Shown in pieces: positions 52,934 to 61,161 of a stretch of DNA of 64,000 nucleotides (position 1 is the stretch's first letter; every line of letters starts with the position of its first letter). The position numbers and the translations under genes were made by a program. The stretch comes from an uncultured Pelagibacteraceae bacterium (GTDB lineage Bacteria; Pseudomonadota; Alphaproteobacteria; Pelagibacterales; Pelagibacteraceae), in NCBI GenBank assembly GCA_902608385.1, contig CACLNT010000004.1:31165-95164 (forward strand). The letters run 5' to 3'. The notes beneath the pieces were generated by a model. The model saw nothing but the letters and a program-made list of their open reading frames with translations. It searched no databases and was not told where the DNA came from.

Positions 52934-53227
52934 TTATGCTCCTTTTACTATTATAAAATTTCCAACAGAATTATCTAAACGTATTTGTCTTACTGGTTTA
53001 TATTCTTCAGAGCTATACCATTCCAAAGCTTTTTCGTAAGAAGGGAATTTAATAACCACTGTTCTAGGATATTTCCATTCTCCTTCGAAGCACTGATACT
53101 CTCCACCTCTTACTAAATATTCTCCACCAAATTTAGTAACAATGTCAGTAACTTTTGCTAAATATTCCTTATAGTCCTCTGGATTTGTTACCTCAATTTG
53201 AGTTATGGCGTATCCTGTCATTTTCAT
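52934..53227 (-). CDS. DUF1330 family protein
   Basis: A 97-residue dimeric ferredoxin-like barrel protein. DUF1330 features are 'GYAITQIEVTNPEDYKEYLAK', 'GGEYLVRGGEYQCFEGEW' and 'TVVIKFPSYEKALEWYSSEEYKPV'. Function of the family is unknown; a Glu and an Arg in these blocks are usually conserved. It lies four bases before the first SnoaL-like gene. Confidence 0.87.
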   Translation of the reverse strand: MKMTGYAITQIEVTNPEDYKEYLAKVTDIVTKFGGEYLVRGGEYQCFEGEWKYPRTVVIKFPSYEKALEWYSSEEYKPVRQIRLDNSVGNFIIVKGA

Positions 53228-53233
53228 TAATCC

Positions 53234-53530
53234 TTAAAGATTAACTTTGCTCATTTCCCACATTTGAACGCTTTCGATACATTCATCGAAAATAGGTTTT
53301 GCAATTGGGTTTTGACCAGTAACAAATTGCTTCATATTTTCTTCATTATGAACTGAGACTTTAAACATAACATAACTTTTGTCTGGTGCTACTGCTGGAA
53401 CTGTTTTTTCAACATGAGCAATAGTTTTTCTTACTCCCATTCCTTCATCTGATTGCATAAATCCCATGAATTTTTCAAATTTTCCTTCACCAGATTTAAA
53501 TTTTGCTATTGCAAGCATTTCTTTTTCCAT
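53234..53530 (-). CDS. Small alpha/beta-barrel-like protein of unknown function
   Basis: A 98-residue protein ('MLAIAKFKSGEGKFEKFMGF', 'VMFKVSVHNEENMKQFVTGQ'). The beta-alpha-beta pattern resembles antibiotic-biosynthesis-monooxygenase-type or other dimeric alpha/beta barrels, but I do not recognise the family. It is the first gene of the minus-strand small-protein run and is two bases upstream-adjacent to the epimerase gene end. Translation should start at the first ATG; M1 and M5 are both possible. Confidence 0.65.
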   Translation of the reverse strand: MEKEMLAIAKFKSGEGKFEKFMGFMQSDEGMGVRKTIAHVEKTVPAVAPDKSYVMFKVSVHNEENMKQFVTGQNPIAKPIFDECIESVQMWEMSKVNL

Positions 53531-53532
53531 AA

Positions 53533-54405
53533 TTAATCCTTTCCTTTAAATGTATTAATATATTCTTTTAAACTTTCTTTTCCAAAATATTTATGAATTT
53601 TTTTTGATAAATTCATATTTGTTAAAGCTGAAGCATATCTCTCGCCAGGTCTTTTTGGTAATAATTTAATCTTACTACTGAACATTTTTGCAACTTGAAG
53701 TATAGAATACCTATTTTTATGAGAAATACTGTGATGTCTGCACTTATTCTTTTTCCATGACAAGTAACATACTTTAACCGTATCATCTATATGAGTAAAT
53801 CTTCTTGTTTGATTTCCTGGTCTTACAACTGGCATAGGTTTTTTATTTTTATAACATTTTTCAAAAATTCCTATTACTGTCGCCATTGATCCTTTTGATA
53901 TTTGATTAGGTCCATATACATTGTAAAAGTAGACCACTTCGTATTTAAAGTTAAACCATTTTTTTAAATTTTCTAGTAACTCTAAATTTTTCGCCTTAGT
54001 AAATGCATAAGGTGAAAGATTTTTATCATCCCCTTTATTTCCTAAGGAAGCTGAAGTTGCAGAATAGATAAGTTTTATTTTATTTTTTAAACAATAACTA
54101 AATACAGCATTAGTTCCTATAGAATTTGAATTAATACACTCGTTCATTTTTAAAAAACTTTGATAAATTCTTGCAAATTCACCAAAATGAAACAATGAAT
54201 GAATTTTTTTTGGATTTTTTAAAACTGAAGAAATATTTTTTGTATCAGATTTTATGTATTTAACTCTACTACTTTTGATATGATTTTTTTTACTTCCAGA
54301 ACTATAATTATCGATTGATATAATTTTTTTGTTTGTTTTTTTTAATAATAATTTTATTAAATTTGAACCAACAAAACCAGCACCTCCAGTTATAACAATG
54401 TACAT
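53533..54405 (-). CDS. NAD-dependent sugar epimerase/dehydratase (UDP-glucose 4-epimerase-like)
   Basis: A 290-residue extended short-chain dehydrogenase. The NAD motif is 'VITGGAGFVGSNLIKLL', the catalytic pair is in 'SPYAFTKAKNLEL' (YxxxK) and 'VVYFYNVYGPNQISKGS' and 'RPGNQTRRFTHIDD' are typical of GalE-like enzymes. The track frame starts at a TTG overlapping cysK; I use the ATG seven codons later (MYIVITGG). Role: nucleotide-sugar conversion for surface polysaccharide. Placement after cysteine genes is unexpected. Confidence 0.85.
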   Translation of the reverse strand: MYIVITGGAGFVGSNLIKLLLKKTNKKIISIDNYSSGSKKNHIKSSRVKYIKSDTKNISSVLKNPKKIHSLFHFGEFARIYQSFLKMNECINSNSIGTNAVFSYCLKNKIKLIYSATSASLGNKGDDKNLSPYAFTKAKNLELLENLKKWFNFKYEVVYFYNVYGPNQISKGSMATVIGIFEKCYKNKKPMPVVRPGNQTRRFTHIDDTVKVCYLSWKKNKCRHHSISHKNRYSILQVAKMFSSKIKLLPKRPGERYASALTNMNLSKKIHKYFGKESLKEYINTFKGKD

Positions 54406-54422
54406 ATTATTATTTGTTTTTA

Positions 54423-55424
54423 TCAAATCCAGTTTGGAAAAGGTAATCCTTTTTCTTGAAGAAATGATTTATTAAACAACTTACTATTGTATCTATCAGA
54501 TTTGTCACAAAGAATTGTAACAATTGTATGACCAGGTCCAAGTTCTTTTCCTAATCTTATAGCTCCTGCGATATTAATTCCACAACTTGTACCTAAGCTT
54601 AAACCTTCATTTTGAATTAAATCATATATAATTGGCAAAGATTCTTTGTCATCTATTGAAAAAGCTCCATCAATTTTTGCAGTTGCAAAATTTTTAGTAA
54701 TTCTGCTAGATCCAATTCCTTCAGTGATTGATCCACCCTCACTTTTTAATTCTCCATTAACAATATAATTGTATAAAGCTGACCCTTTAGGATCAGATAA
54801 ATAAATTTTAATATCTTTATTTTTTTCTTTCAAAGCATTACTGACGCCAGCTATTGTTCCTCCTGTACCAGATGAACAAACAAATCCATCAACTTTGCCA
54901 TCTGTTTGGCTCCATATTTCAGGTCCAGTATTTTCGTAATGACCTTTAGAATTTGCAACATTGTCAAATTGATTTGCCCAAACTACACCATTATTATTAT
55001 TTGGTTTTAATTCTTCTGAGAGCCTTCCAGCAACTTTAACAAAATTAGCATCATCTTTATAGGGTTTTGGTGGTACCAATCTAAGTTCCGCACCAATATT
55101 TCTTAAAGTATCTTTTTTTTCTTGAGTTTGATTATCATTCATTACTATTATTGTTTTATAACCTAGGGAATTTCCTAAGAGGCAAAGTCCTATTCCAGTG
55201 TTTCCAGCTGTTCCTTCAACAATAGTTCCACCTTTTGAAATAAGTTTTTTTTCTTCCGCATCTTTAATTAATGCCAATGCTGCTCGATCTTTTACAGATC
55301 CACCTGGATTTAAATATTCAGCTTTACCGTAAACATTACAACCAGTTATCTCTGAAGCTGCTTTGAGTTTTATTAACGGAGTGTTGCCAATACCTTGAAT
55401 AAAACTATTTTGTAAATTTTTCAT
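54423..55424 (-). CDS. cysK: Cysteine synthase (O-acetylserine sulfhydrylase)-like PLP enzyme
   Basis: A 333-residue fold-type II PLP enzyme. The PLP lysine is in 'NPGGSVKDRAALALIKDAE', the substrate loop is 'EGTAGNTGIGL' and the phosphate-binding part is 'SSGTGGTIAGVSNALKE'. It makes cysteine from O-acetylserine and sulfide. The loop residues differ slightly from canonical CysK, so a cystathionine beta-synthase-like or CysM-like activity is possible. Directly downstream of cysE, which supplies O-acetylserine. Confidence 0.87.
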   Translation of the reverse strand: MKNLQNSFIQGIGNTPLIKLKAASEITGCNVYGKAEYLNPGGSVKDRAALALIKDAEEKKLISKGGTIVEGTAGNTGIGLCLLGNSLGYKTIIVMNDNQTQEKKDTLRNIGAELRLVPPKPYKDDANFVKVAGRLSEELKPNNNNGVVWANQFDNVANSKGHYENTGPEIWSQTDGKVDGFVCSSGTGGTIAGVSNALKEKNKDIKIYLSDPKGSALYNYIVNGELKSEGGSITEGIGSSRITKNFATAKIDGAFSIDDKESLPIIYDLIQNEGLSLGTSCGINIAGAIRLGKELGPGHTIVTILCDKSDRYNSKLFNKSFLQEKGLPFPNWI

Positions 55425-55429
55425 TTTTA

Positions 55430-55996
55430 TTAATCACTACTAGAAGCGATACCGTATGGCTTAAATTCTTCTGTGGTAGTTCCAACATTTTTAGCAGGTA
55501 TGCCAACCATTACTGCATTTTCAGGAACATCTTTAGTAACAACTGCATTTGCTCCTATCTTTGCATTTTTACCAACTACAATGGGACCTAGTACTTGAGC
55601 ACCAGAACCAACCACAACATTATCTTTTAATGTTGGATGTCTTTTAACATTTCTTTGATTGTCAGAATCAATGCTTGGAGAAATACCACCTAATGTGACC
55701 ATATGATAAATAGTTACATTATCACAAATTTCAGAAGTTTCTCCAATAACAACTCCCATGCCATGATCAATAAATAAATTTTTTCCAATTTTTGCTTTAG
55801 GATGTATTTCTATTCCCGTCAAAAATCTTGAAAACTGAGATATAATTCTTGCAATAAGATCAAACTTTGCAACACAAAAAAAATTTGCAATTTGGTGAAA
55901 AAAAACTGCTTTAACACCTGGGTAAGTCAAAATTACACTTAATTTTGACTTTGCTGCAGGATCACGATCAATAATTGACTGTAAAAAATCATTCAT
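55430..55996 (-). CDS. cysE: Serine O-acetyltransferase
   Basis: A 188-residue hexapeptide-repeat acyltransferase. It has the short N-terminus of EpsC-type enzymes, catalytic '[14 protein letters not shown]' (Asp/His) and 'HMVTLGG' (His), then left-handed beta-helix repeats ('[20 protein letters not shown]'). It makes O-acetylserine for the adjacent cysK. The C-terminus 'IASSSD' ends without the Ile that binds CysK in some species. Confidence 0.9.
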   Translation of the reverse strand: MNDFLQSIIDRDPAAKSKLSVILTYPGVKAVFFHQIANFFCVAKFDLIARIISQFSRFLTGIEIHPKAKIGKNLFIDHGMGVVIGETSEICDNVTIYHMVTLGGISPSIDSDNQRNVKRHPTLKDNVVVGSGAQVLGPIVVGKNAKIGANAVVTKDVPENAVMVGIPAKNVGTTTEEFKPYGIASSSD

Positions 55997-56035
55997 TATG
56001 AAGTTTTATATAAGTATTATTTTTAAAATTAAAAG

Positions 56036-56737
56036 CTAGTTTGAACTAAGCTGATCTAAAGTAAACCCTTTTTTATTAGCTGGTACCGCTATATCAATCA
56101 TTTCAGGGTTCTCTAAATTTAAATTATCCATTATTTTAACATATTCTTCAGGAGAACTGACTTGAAGTCTTGGGTTATTGTTTTTTTCATTTTCAATAGT
56201 TGAATATTTTTTGCCGTTATAATCATGAGCAGGATAAACTAAAGTTTTTTCAGGCAATTTTAATAATTTATTGAAAAGAGAGTCGTATGCATCATAAGAA
56301 TTTCCGTTTTGGAGGTCTGTCCTACCTGTTCCATTAATAAGCAAAGTGTCACCAGTAAAAACTCTGTCGTTCATTAAAAAACTATAAGAACAATCAGTAT
56401 GACCAGGTGTGTATAATGAAATTAGTTCTATATTTTCAATTTTAATTTTTTCATTATCTTTCACCCAAATATCAATAACCTCGGAAGAAGAATGTTCGCC
56501 CATAATTTTTGAACACTTTGTTCTTTTGCTAAGTTCATTCAAACCTGAAACATGATCTGCATGAATATGTGTATCTATTACTTTAACTAGTTTTAAATCC
56601 AAAATTTTTAAAACATTTGTATATTCTTCAGTATTTTCAATGACTGGGTCAATGATTAAAGCTTCCCTACCTTTGCCACTAGAGACAATGTAAGTGTAGG
56701 TTGAAGATTTTTTATCAAATAATTGTTTAAATATCAT
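56036..56737 (-). CDS. ETHE1-type persulfide dioxygenase (metallo-beta-lactamase fold)
   Basis: A 233-residue mononuclear-iron MBL protein. The metal motif is 'DTHIHADHVSGLNEL', then 'YTPGHTDCSYSF' and 'FTGDTLLINGTGRTDLQNG', the ETHE1 hallmark. It oxidises glutathione persulfide to sulfite. The track start is ten codons upstream; MIFKQLFDKKSSTYTY matches family starts. Together with cysK, cysE and the glutathione genes it suggests handling of sulfide or persulfide. Confidence 0.87.
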   Translation of the reverse strand: MIFKQLFDKKSSTYTYIVSSGKGREALIIDPVIENTEEYTNVLKILDLKLVKVIDTHIHADHVSGLNELSKRTKCSKIMGEHSSSEVIDIWVKDNEKIKIENIELISLYTPGHTDCSYSFLMNDRVFTGDTLLINGTGRTDLQNGNSYDAYDSLFNKLLKLPEKTLVYPAHDYNGKKYSTIENEKNNNPRLQVSSPEEYVKIMDNLNLENPEMIDIAVPANKKGFTLDQLSSN

Positions 56738-56761
56738 AGACAATTTGGACACTATAAAAAA

Positions 56762-56790
56762 TTGCATAGCAAATCAATCTTGCTTATAAT
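56762..56790 (+). promoter_or_regulatory. Strong candidate promoter for the peroxiredoxin gene
   Basis: TTGCAT and a perfect TATAAT are separated by 17 bases, 32 bases upstream of the peroxiredoxin ATG. An AGAGAGGA ribosome-binding site precedes the start. It overlaps the upstream end of the divergent persulfide dioxygenase gene. Confidence 0.65.
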
Positions 56791-56822
56791 AATTTTAAAA
56801 AACTTTAAGAGAGAGGAAAAAA

Positions 56823-57485
56823 ATGACTTTAAAAATTAATAGCGTAGCTCCAGATTTTACCGCCGAAACTTCAGAGGGAAAATTATCTTTTCATGAGTGG
56901 CTTGGAGATAGCTGGGGAATATTATTTTCGCACCCTAAGGATTTCACGCCAGTTTGTACAACAGAACTTGGTTCATTAGCGAAAATGAAACCTGAGTTTG
57001 AAAAAAGAAATGTAAAAGTGATGGGTTTGAGTGTAGATCCGGTTTCTGATCATATAAAATGGCTTGAAGATATTAAAGATGTTTGTGGTTTAAAACCAAA
57101 TTACCCAATTGTAGCAGACGAAAAACTAGAAGTTGCAAAACTTTACAATATGTTAGAAGGAGATGCTGGAACAACTTCAATGGGTCGTACAGCTGTAGAT
57201 AATGAAACAGTTAGAACAGTATATGTTGTTAGACCAGACAAAAGAATTGGATTGTTTTTAACTTATCCTATGACCACTGGTCGTAATTTTCATGAAATAT
57301 TAAGAACGATAGATTCAATGCAGCGTACAGCAAAACACAAAATTGCTACACCAGCTGACTGGAAACCAGGTGAGGATGTAATTATTGTTCCTAAAGTTAC
57401 AAACGAAGAAGCAAAAAAAATATATCCAGATGGTTGGAAAACTTTAAAACCTTATTTACGTAAGGTTCCAGATCCATCTAAATAG
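56823..57485 (+). CDS. 1-Cys peroxiredoxin (Prx6-like)
   Basis: A 220-residue peroxiredoxin. The peroxidatic Cys is in 'SHPKDFTPVCTTELG' (about residue 46), with the supporting Arg in 'TYPMTTGRNFHEILR'. The long C-terminal domain ('KIATPADWKPGEDVIIVP') is typical of the Prx6 group, in which the resolving Cys is absent. It reduces peroxides in the cytoplasm. It has a strong promoter and Shine-Dalgarno, and is followed immediately by a methyltransferase. Confidence 0.93.
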   Translation: MTLKINSVAPDFTAETSEGKLSFHEWLGDSWGILFSHPKDFTPVCTTELGSLAKMKPEFEKRNVKVMGLSVDPVSDHIKWLEDIKDVCGLKPNYPIVADEKLEVAKLYNMLEGDAGTTSMGRTAVDNETVRTVYVVRPDKRIGLFLTYPMTTGRNFHEILRTIDSMQRTAKHKIATPADWKPGEDVIIVPKVTNEEAKKIYPDGWKTLKPYLRKVPDPSK

Positions 57486-57486
57486 A

Positions 57487-58140
57487 TTGGACCAAAAAAT
57501 ATTAAACCAACAATCTCAGCATTGGGAAAAAAAATTCTCAAATAAGCCTGAGATGTTTGGTTTAACACCAAGCTTATCAGCAAAAAAAGCTCTAAAATTA
57601 TTTCAAGAAAAAAGGATTGATAAAATAGTTGAGATTGGAGCAGGATTAGGGAGAGACACTATATTCTTTGCAAAAAGTTTAACTCATATTACTGCATTAG
57701 ATTATAGCTCATCAGGAATTAAAACAATTAATCAAAAAACTAATAAAGACAATTTATCTAATCATATTTCAACAAAACTGTTTGATGTTAGAGAAAAGCT
57801 TCCGTTCGAAGATAACTCAATAGAAGCTTGTTATTCTCATATGCTTTATTGCATGGCTTTCACAACAAATGATTTAGAAAAATTAAATAATGAAATTCTA
57901 AGAATTTTAAAGCCAGGTGGTATTAATATTTATACTGTGCGTCATACTAATGATGGAGATTTTCAAAAAGGAATCCATAGAGGAGAAGACCTTTATGAAA
58001 ATGATGGATTTATTGTTCACTATTTTTCAGAAGAAAAAGTTAATTCTTTGCTAAATGGATTTAAAAATATTTCTATAGAGAAATTTGAAGAAGGCACATT
58101 TCCAAGAAAACTATTTTTTGTTGTGAATGAAAAAAAATAA
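57487..58140 (+). CDS. Class I SAM-dependent methyltransferase
   Basis: A 217-residue methyltransferase with a TTG start two bases after the peroxiredoxin stop. The next ATG would remove the conserved 'SQHWEKKFSNKPEMFG' block. SAM motif I is 'IVEIGAGLGRDTIFFAK', then 'ITALDYSSSGI' and 'EACYSHMLYCMAF'. Substrate unknown; the group includes thiol and tellurite/arsenite-type methyltransferases. Cotranscribed with prx and a tiny membrane protein. Confidence 0.83.
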   Translation: MDQKILNQQSQHWEKKFSNKPEMFGLTPSLSAKKALKLFQEKRIDKIVEIGAGLGRDTIFFAKSLTHITALDYSSSGIKTINQKTNKDNLSNHISTKLFDVREKLPFEDNSIEACYSHMLYCMAFTTNDLEKLNNEILRILKPGGINIYTVRHTNDGDFQKGIHRGEDLYENDGFIVHYFSEEKVNSLLNGFKNISIEKFEEGTFPRKLFFVVNEKK

Positions 58141-58143
58141 TTT

Positions 58144-58248
58144 ATGAGTTTAGAATGGGATTTAATTTGGAAAATATTTCAAGTAGTTGCACTATTAATT
58201 ATAGCCAGAGAAATTGATAAAAAAATACGAAGAAAAAGAAAAAAATAA
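58144..58248 (+). CDS. Very small membrane protein (34 aa)
   Basis: Not in the ORF track. The ATG lies three bases after the methyltransferase stop and encodes MSLEWDLIWKIFQVVALLII followed by a basic tail (DKKIRRKRKK). It has one hydrophobic helix with a highly positive C-terminus, expected to face the cytoplasm. Its stop is one base from the convergent racemase gene. Could be a real small protein or a chance frame; no homology can be assessed. Confidence 0.45.
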   Translation: MSLEWDLIWKIFQVVALLIIAREIDKKIRRKRKK

Positions 58249-58249
58249 T

Positions 58250-58945
58250 TTACCTTTTATATTTTTTCATACAAACTTCAGCCAATAATAAATTTGGATC
58301 AATGAAAAGTTTAGATTCCTTGGCTTTTCTAAATGATTTATAAGCAAAAATAGCTATTGGTAGTTCAGTACATCCTAAAATAATTTTTTTGCATTTTTTT
58401 CTTATTAAATGTTTTACAGCAGCTCTTAGTGCTATTTCAGCTTCTCTAACTTTCCCCATTTTAACTAGTTTAATTGATTTATTAACAGAGTTTTTTTGTA
58501 GTTTTTTTTCGGGACTAATTAATTTAAAATTTTTATCAAAATAATTGTTATAAATTTTTGTTTTTAATGTAGCTTCAGTACATAAAATACCAATTGTAGA
58601 ATTTTTTTTACATGTTTTTTTGGTATCAAGGTAAACTTCTTTTGGCATACTTAATAAAGGAATTTTAATTTTTTTTTGTACATCATCCTGCCAATAATGA
58701 GCAGTGTTACAAGGCATAACAATAAACTTACATTTATTTTTTTGTAACATTTTACAACCATCAACAAGAGCCTTTAAGACATTATAGTATTTTTTTAAAT
58801 TCTCTGGTCTTTTTGGAGTGTTAGATTTATTATAAAGCACAAACATTGGGTATTGTTGATCTATTTTGCCTCGGCTTAATTTTGCTAATTTATTACAAAA
58901 ATCTAAACCTGCCTGTGTTCCCATCCCACCTAAAATGCCGATCAT
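58250..58945 (-). CDS. Aspartate/glutamate racemase family protein
   Basis: A 231-residue two-Cys racemase-fold protein. The N-terminus is 'GILGGMGTQAGLDFCNKL', and the two catalytic cysteines are in 'VMPCNTAHYW' and 'ILGCTELPIAI'. Probably aspartate racemase or a related cofactor-independent isomerase. It is nine bases downstream of a cupin gene. Confidence 0.88.
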   Translation of the reverse strand: MIGILGGMGTQAGLDFCNKLAKLSRGKIDQQYPMFVLYNKSNTPKRPENLKKYYNVLKALVDGCKMLQKNKCKFIVMPCNTAHYWQDDVQKKIKIPLLSMPKEVYLDTKKTCKKNSTIGILCTEATLKTKIYNNYFDKNFKLISPEKKLQKNSVNKSIKLVKMGKVREAEIALRAAVKHLIRKKCKKIILGCTELPIAIFAYKSFRKAKESKLFIDPNLLLAEVCMKKYKR

Positions 58946-58953
58946 AAATATAA

Positions 58954-59307
58954 TTATTTTTCTTTGATTTGATTATTGCGTCCTCTCATAAAAGTGAGAA
59001 TTAAACAACCTTTTTTTGTATAAGATGAATGTGATGAGTTAGGTTCGTAAGTAATGAAGTCACCTTTTTTAAAAATAACACCATCTGAATCTATTAGTTC
59101 TCCATCTAAGATCATAAACTCTTCAAAGCCAGTATGAATATGAGGAATGGTTTTAGTTCCAGGTTCTAACTTAGAAACATAAGTTCCAAAATTAGTTTTG
59201 TCGTCATAACTTATTTTGTGCCAGGACATTCCAGGTATAGTTTTTCCATACCTATTAAAAGGCTCAAATTTTAAATCATCAAACTTAGTTATTTTTCTTT
59301 TAGCCAT
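58954..59307 (-). CDS. Cupin-domain protein
   Basis: A 117-residue single-domain cupin. Metal-type residues are in 'GTKTIPHIHTGFEEFMILDG' (two His and Glu) and 'GDFITYEPNSSHSSYTKKG'. Likely a small metal-dependent enzyme or ligand sensor. Its start is 31 bases from the divergent hydrolase start. Confidence 0.83.
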   Translation of the reverse strand: MAKRKITKFDDLKFEPFNRYGKTIPGMSWHKISYDDKTNFGTYVSKLEPGTKTIPHIHTGFEEFMILDGELIDSDGVIFKKGDFITYEPNSSHSSYTKKGCLILTFMRGRNNQIKEK

Positions 59308-59338
59308 AAAGATATAAAACTATAAACTAAAATAATTT

Positions 59339-60091
59339 ATGCAAGAAATATATGTAGATGACATTGGAGAAGGATATCCTTTGATTTTAGTTCATGGATA
59401 CCTTGGATCCTCAGCAATGTGGAAATTTCAAAAAGATTATTTAAAAAATTATTTTAGACTAATTGCGCCAGCATTACCTGGATTTGGAGAAAGTTATAAA
59501 GTTAAATCTTTAAATAGCATAAATGCAATGGCAAAAATTGTTCTTGACTGTGTTAAAGAAAAAAAAATAAACAAATTTAATTTAATGGGTCACTCAATGG
59601 GAGGAATGATTGTGCAAGAAATTGTTAAAATTGCAGGTGATAATGTTAATAAATTAATTTGTTTTGCCACAGGATCTATTGGCAATATTCCAGATAGATT
59701 TGAGAGCTTAGATGTTTCAATCAAAAGGTTAAAAGAGGAGGGAATTAAAGAGACAGTCAAAAGAATACCACCGAAGTGGTTTGTTCATGGAAATAAAGCT
59801 AAAAATTATTATTTATGTGAAGATGCAACAAAGGAAACATCTGAGGAAACAGCATATAACGCACTTAATGCAATGAAAAATTGGAATGGTTTAGAAAATT
59901 TGAAAAATATTAAAAACGAAACATTAATTATTTGGGGAGATAAAGATGTTTCATATAATTTTAATCAAGTCGAAATGTTAAATAAAAATGTACCTAATAG
60001 CAAACTAGAGATTTTTAAAGGTTGTTGTCACAATGTTCACTTAGAAGAACCTGAAAACTTTAATAAAATTATAAAAAATTTTTTAGAATAA
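59339..60091 (+). CDS. Alpha/beta hydrolase
   Basis: A 250-residue alpha/beta hydrolase. The oxyanion motif is 'VHGYLGSSAMW', the nucleophile elbow is 'GHSMGGMI' (Ser), the acid is in 'IWGDKDVSYN' and the terminal His is in 'KGCCHNVHLEEPE'. The substrate is unknown; the fold includes esterases, lactonases and carbon-carbon hydrolases. Lies 18 bases before an exporter gene. Confidence 0.86.
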   Translation: MQEIYVDDIGEGYPLILVHGYLGSSAMWKFQKDYLKNYFRLIAPALPGFGESYKVKSLNSINAMAKIVLDCVKEKKINKFNLMGHSMGGMIVQEIVKIAGDNVNKLICFATGSIGNIPDRFESLDVSIKRLKEEGIKETVKRIPPKWFVHGNKAKNYYLCEDATKETSEETAYNALNAMKNWNGLENLKNIKNETLIIWGDKDVSYNFNQVEMLNKNVPNSKLEIFKGCCHNVHLEEPENFNKIIKNFLE

Positions 60092-60109
60092 AATCTTAAT
60101 ATTTAAAAC

Positions 60110-60724
60110 ATGAATTTTTTAACCCTTGGTTTTTTTACAAGCTTAAGTCTTATATTGGCTCTTGGAGCTCAAAATGTATTTGTGATTGAGCAAGGGTTAA
60201 AAAAACAATATATTTTTTTAGTTTGCTTAATATGTTCAGTATCAGACTTAATTCTAATTTTTTTAGGAATATTTTTATTTGAATATTTTAAAATTTACTT
60301 CACTAAAAATGTTGAATTAATTTTTAATATATTGCTTTTTATCTTCTTGATTTACTTTATTTATAGCAAAGTAAGGTCTTTATATAAAAGATCAGAGATA
60401 AACTTTGAAGGCAGTAATTTATCCCTTAAAAATATAATAATTAAAACTGTAGGATTTACATATTTAAATCCACATGTTTATTCAGATACAGTCTTTTTTT
60501 TAGGAAATTTTTCAAAGAATTTTTTAATTTCTCACAAATATTTTTTTGGAATAGGTGCTGCTATTGCATCATTTTTATTTTTTTTCTCATTAGGTTATTT
60601 GGCTAAATTTTTTTCAAGCTATTTAATAGATTCAAGAGCTTGGAAAATTATAAACTTTTTTATAATTATATTTATGACTGTTTTATTAAGCTACGTATTT
60701 ATAGAGATTATTGATTTAGTTTGA
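60110..60724 (+). CDS. LysE/ArgO-family amino acid exporter
   Basis: A 204-residue membrane protein with six helices. The LysE/ArgO motifs are 'LALGAQNVFVIEQGLKKQY' and 'YLNPHVYSDTVFFLG'. These export basic amino acids such as lysine or arginine. It ends at a hairpin shared with the convergent small gene. Confidence 0.87.
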   Translation: MNFLTLGFFTSLSLILALGAQNVFVIEQGLKKQYIFLVCLICSVSDLILIFLGIFLFEYFKIYFTKNVELIFNILLFIFLIYFIYSKVRSLYKRSEINFEGSNLSLKNIIIKTVGFTYLNPHVYSDTVFFLGNFSKNFLISHKYFFGIGAAIASFLFFFSLGYLAKFFSSYLIDSRAWKIINFFIIIFMTVLLSYVFIEIIDLV

Positions 60725-60771
60725 TAGGAGTGGGGGCATGATCTAATGTTTAGTTTAAAACCCCTATCAAA
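60720..60771 (+). other. Long hairpin at the end of the exporter gene
   Basis: TTTGATAGG and CCTATCAAA pair across a loop of about 34 bases that also contains a G5 run and can pair with the CCCC next to the stem. It lies between convergent genes. There is no run of T directly after it, so it may be a bidirectional terminator or a structured RNA. The loop size is unusual for a terminator. Confidence 0.4.
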
Positions 60772-60780
60772 TTCTACTAT

Positions 60781-60987
60781 TTAACTTTTAAAAAGATCCA
60801 GAGCTTTAATAAGTAGCTCTTCAGATTTAGCATGATCACCTTCTTCATGTGCTTTTTTACCAGCATCTCTTAATTCCATAGCTTGTTGCATTTTTTCATC
60901 TATTTTTCCAACCAGCTTAAGACAAGATCCAGCAAAAGCAGAACTTGAGAAAAGCACCAATGTAATTGTAATTAATATTTTTTTCAT
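60781..60987 (-). CDS. Small exported helical protein
   Basis: A 68-residue protein. The signal peptide MKKILITITLVLFSSSAFAG gives a ~49-residue mature helical peptide with heptad-like pattern ('KIDEKMQQAMELRDAGKKAH'). One cysteine (GSCLKL) follows the cleavage site. It resembles small periplasmic TPR- or Lpp-like coiled proteins, with no firm family. Good ribosome-binding site GAGAGGT. Confidence 0.7.
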   Translation of the reverse strand: MKKILITITLVLFSSSAFAGSCLKLVGKIDEKMQQAMELRDAGKKAHEEGDHAKSEELLIKALDLFKS

Positions 60988-61065
60988 ATTTACCTCTCGT
61001 TAATAACCTTATTATGAATCAAATAATTTTGTGATAATTTTTTGTCACACCACAAATGTGTCAAC

Positions 61066-61094
61066 TTGTTACACTTTTTCTATCTTGTTATAAT
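61066..61094 (+). promoter_or_regulatory. Candidate promoter for the cupredoxin gene
   Basis: TTGTTA and TATAAT are separated by 17 bases in the 174-base divergent intergenic region. Just upstream are partly palindromic segments (GTGATAATTTTTTGTCAC and CACACCACAAATGTG) that could be operator sites for a regulator shared with the divergent small gene. Confidence 0.5.
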
Positions 61095-61161
61095 TAGTTG
61101 CGTACTTAGATGAAGTTATGAGATCTAATAATAAAATTATTTATTTGAAAGGATAAAAAAA

